NCBI GenBank assembly: GCA_002167525.1
Contig: NHDV01000005.1
Span: 23,956-31,333 of the forward strand
Direction: 5' to 3'
DNA: 7,378 nucleotides
DNA from: Flavobacteriaceae bacterium TMED68
Lineage (GTDB): Bacteria; Bacteroidota; Bacteroidia; Flavobacteriales; Flavobacteriaceae
The notes under the pieces are model-generated. The model saw only the letters and a program-made list of their open reading frames with translations, did not search any database and had not been told where the DNA came from. Below, one piece after another: positions 5,799-7,378 of the stretch (its first letter is position 1; every line of letters begins with the position of its first letter). The position numbers were made by a program, and so were the translations under genes.

Positions 5799-7378
5799 AT
5801 GACTTTACTCCAATGGACGTTATTCTTTTTTCTTTTACAGATAGTTCATTTCTTAGGTACTTGGAAACTGTATAAGATTGCAGGTTTTCATTCTTGGAAT
5901 GCTTTAATTCCAATATATAACGCCTATATATTGATGAAAATTATTAGACGGCCAACCTGGTGGGTTCTACTTTTATTTGTTCCTACAATTAACCTAATTA
6001 TGTTTATAGTCATCTGGGTAGAAATTCTTCGAAGTTTTGGATGGAGTTCACTAAAAAATAATGTATTAGTAATTATAACTCTTGGATTCTACATTTACGC
6101 ATTAAATTACAGCGAAAATCAGAAATATATTCTAAATAGAAGCTCACAAAAGAGAACAAATTTTGGAGAAACAGTAGGCTCTATATTATTTGCTATTGTA
6201 GCAGCCACAATAGTTCATAATTATGTAATACAGCCATATATTATTCCAACAGGATCATTAGAAAAATCTTTACTTATAGGGGACTTTCTTTTTGTTAGTA
6301 AATTTCATTATGGAGCGAGGGTTCCAATGACAGCTGTATCTTTTCCAATGGTTCATGACACTATACCAATATTAAAAATTCGTTCTTATCTGAAAAAACC
6401 ACAATTTCCTTATTTGAGATTACCTGGTATAAAAAAAATAAAACGTAACGAAATTGTAGTTTTTAGTTGGCCAGCAGATACAGTTCGTCAATTCTTTGTC
6501 AAGGAAAAAAGGGTTGATAAACCAACAGATAAAAAATCTAATTATGTTAAACGTTGTGTCGGAGTCCCAGGGGATACTCTTGAGATTATAGATGGTTTAG
6601 TTTTTACTAATAAATCGAAAAATATTTTACCCGAAAGAGCAAAGGTTCAATACATTCATTATGCCTACAGCCAAAAAGGAGTCTCATCTAGAAAGTTAGG
6701 TGCTAAAGGTTATTCTGATTACACTCGTTTATACAAAATTGAAAATATCACTGAGCAGAGTTATAAACAAATATTACCCTACATTATAGGAAGAAAAGGC
6801 AACACTAGGGAAGATTTTAGAGTAATAACAGAAAGTCGAGGACTTCCGAGCAAGGTAATATACAAAACAGGACTAAAAGTTAGTGAAATACTTGAATTAA
6901 AAAAGGAAATTACTTTGACTTTGGAGGAAGCTGAAGCTTTAAGAAAACTACCTGGAATAGACAGCGTTGTAAGAAGGATTAACCAAGTAAAAGTTCCCAA
7001 TGAAGCTTTTTTTCCAAATAAAATTCCGTTTGATTGGAATGAAGACAACTTTGGGCCAATTGTAATTCCTAAAAAAGGAATGACTGTTGAATTAAACCGA
7101 AAAAATCTTTCATTATTCAAGAAAATTATTGGTGAATATGAGAATAATACACTTGAATTAACTTCGTCCGGAGTAAAAATAAATGGAATAGACTCTACAA
7201 AATATACATTTAAAAAAGATTATTATTGGATGATGGGGGATAATAGGCATAAATCTGAAGACAGCCGTTTTTGGGGTTTTGTTCCAGACGACCATATTGT
7301 GGGTAAACCAGTTTTCATATGGTTTAGTATTAAAGGTATAAACGATGGAATTAAAAATTGGAAAATTCGCTGGGATAG
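5799..7378 (+). CDS. lepB: Signal peptidase I (LepB), 3' end outside window
   Basis: The window holds 526 codons with no stop in frame; the final TAG of the window is out of frame. This membrane-bound Ser/Lys protease cleaves signal peptides on the outer face of the inner membrane. Catalytic Ser153 lies in PTGSLEKSLLIGDFLFVSK (150-168), followed by Leu where E. coli has Met. Catalytic Lys251 is in YVKRCVGVPGD. The late conserved box GDNRHKSEDSRFWGFVP starts at 480. The N-terminus has about four hydrophobic segments (2-20, 54-74, 88-103, 125-142), more than the two in E. coli. The spacings from Ser to Lys (98 residues) and from Lys to GDNR (229) are far larger than in E. coli; long insertions are usual for Bacteroidota LepB. 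It lies in the dapB cluster with a possible promoter of its own. Confidence 0.96.
   Translation, partial: MTLLQWTLFFFLLQIVHFLGTWKLYKIAGFHSWNALIPIYNAYILMKIIRRPTWWVLLLFVPTINLIMFIVIWVEILRSFGWSSLKNNVLVIITLGFYIYALNYSENQKYILNRSSQKRTNFGETVGSILFAIVAATIVHNYVIQPYIIPTGSLEKSLLIGDFLFVSKFHYGARVPMTAVSFPMVHDTIPILKIRSYLKKPQFPYLRLPGIKKIKRNEIVVFSWPADTVRQFFVKEKRVDKPTDKKSNYVKRCVGVPGDTLEIIDGLVFTNKSKNILPERAKVQYIHYAYSQKGVSSRKLGAKGYSDYTRLYKIENITEQSYKQILPYIIGRKGNTREDFRVITESRGLPSKVIYKTGLKVSEILELKKEITLTLEEAEALRKLPGIDSVVRRINQVKVPNEAFFPNKIPFDWNEDNFGPIVIPKKGMTVELNRKNLSLFKKIIGEYENNTLELTSSGVKINGIDSTKYTFKKDYYWMMGDNRHKSEDSRFWGFVPDDHIVGKPVFIWFSIKGINDGIKNWKIRWD

Noticed and set aside
6779..7120. 113-codon open frame on the minus strand
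   Set aside because: It lies entirely within lepB, between the catalytic Lys box and the GDNR box, and is a reverse-frame shadow.
7376..7378. Final TAG as the lepB stop codon
   Set aside because: It is not in the lepB reading frame, which continues past the window edge.

Overview
The window looks like a chromosomal core region of a very AT-rich member of the Bacteroidota, most likely class Flavobacteriia. The evidence is the gene order parA-parB-DUF5683-dapB-lepB, a promoter matching the Bacteroidota consensus (TTTG, 19-nt spacer, TAnnTTTG), tRNA genes without an encoded CCA end, no clear Shine-Dalgarno sequences, and a long flavobacterial-type signal peptidase I. Taxonomy is inferred from memory of family and gene-order patterns, not from a search.

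Left part (1-836): the N-terminal 53 codons of a small basic protein lie on the minus strand and run off the left edge. An AT-rich divergent intergenic region follows, then a proline tRNA cluster. The cluster has an intact tRNA-Pro(TGG) behind a strong promoter, an AT-rich hairpin, a decayed tRNA-Pro-like remnant that keeps only its acceptor and T arms, and an intact tRNA-Pro(GGG).

Middle (837-2687): three overlapping plus-strand genes. They encode an exported, probably lipid-anchored, PQQ-type sugar dehydrogenase family protein, an exported single-haem cytochrome c that could take its electrons, and a small FtsB/DivIC-type division protein with one membrane helix and a coiled coil.

Right (2808-7378): a tightly packed plus-strand cluster. 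ParA and ParB segregate the chromosome. A DUF5683 membrane protein of unknown role overlaps parB. DapB makes tetrahydrodipicolinate for lysine and diaminopimelate. LepB, signal peptidase I, runs off the right edge with all its catalytic motifs present. Division, segregation, peptidoglycan precursor supply and protein export are therefore encoded side by side.

I saw no mobile element, CRISPR array, defence system or convincing novel system. The most unusual items are the armless tRNA-Pro remnant with a base-paired substitution, the run of eight G inside the parA Walker A codons, and the overlap of redox genes with a division gene.
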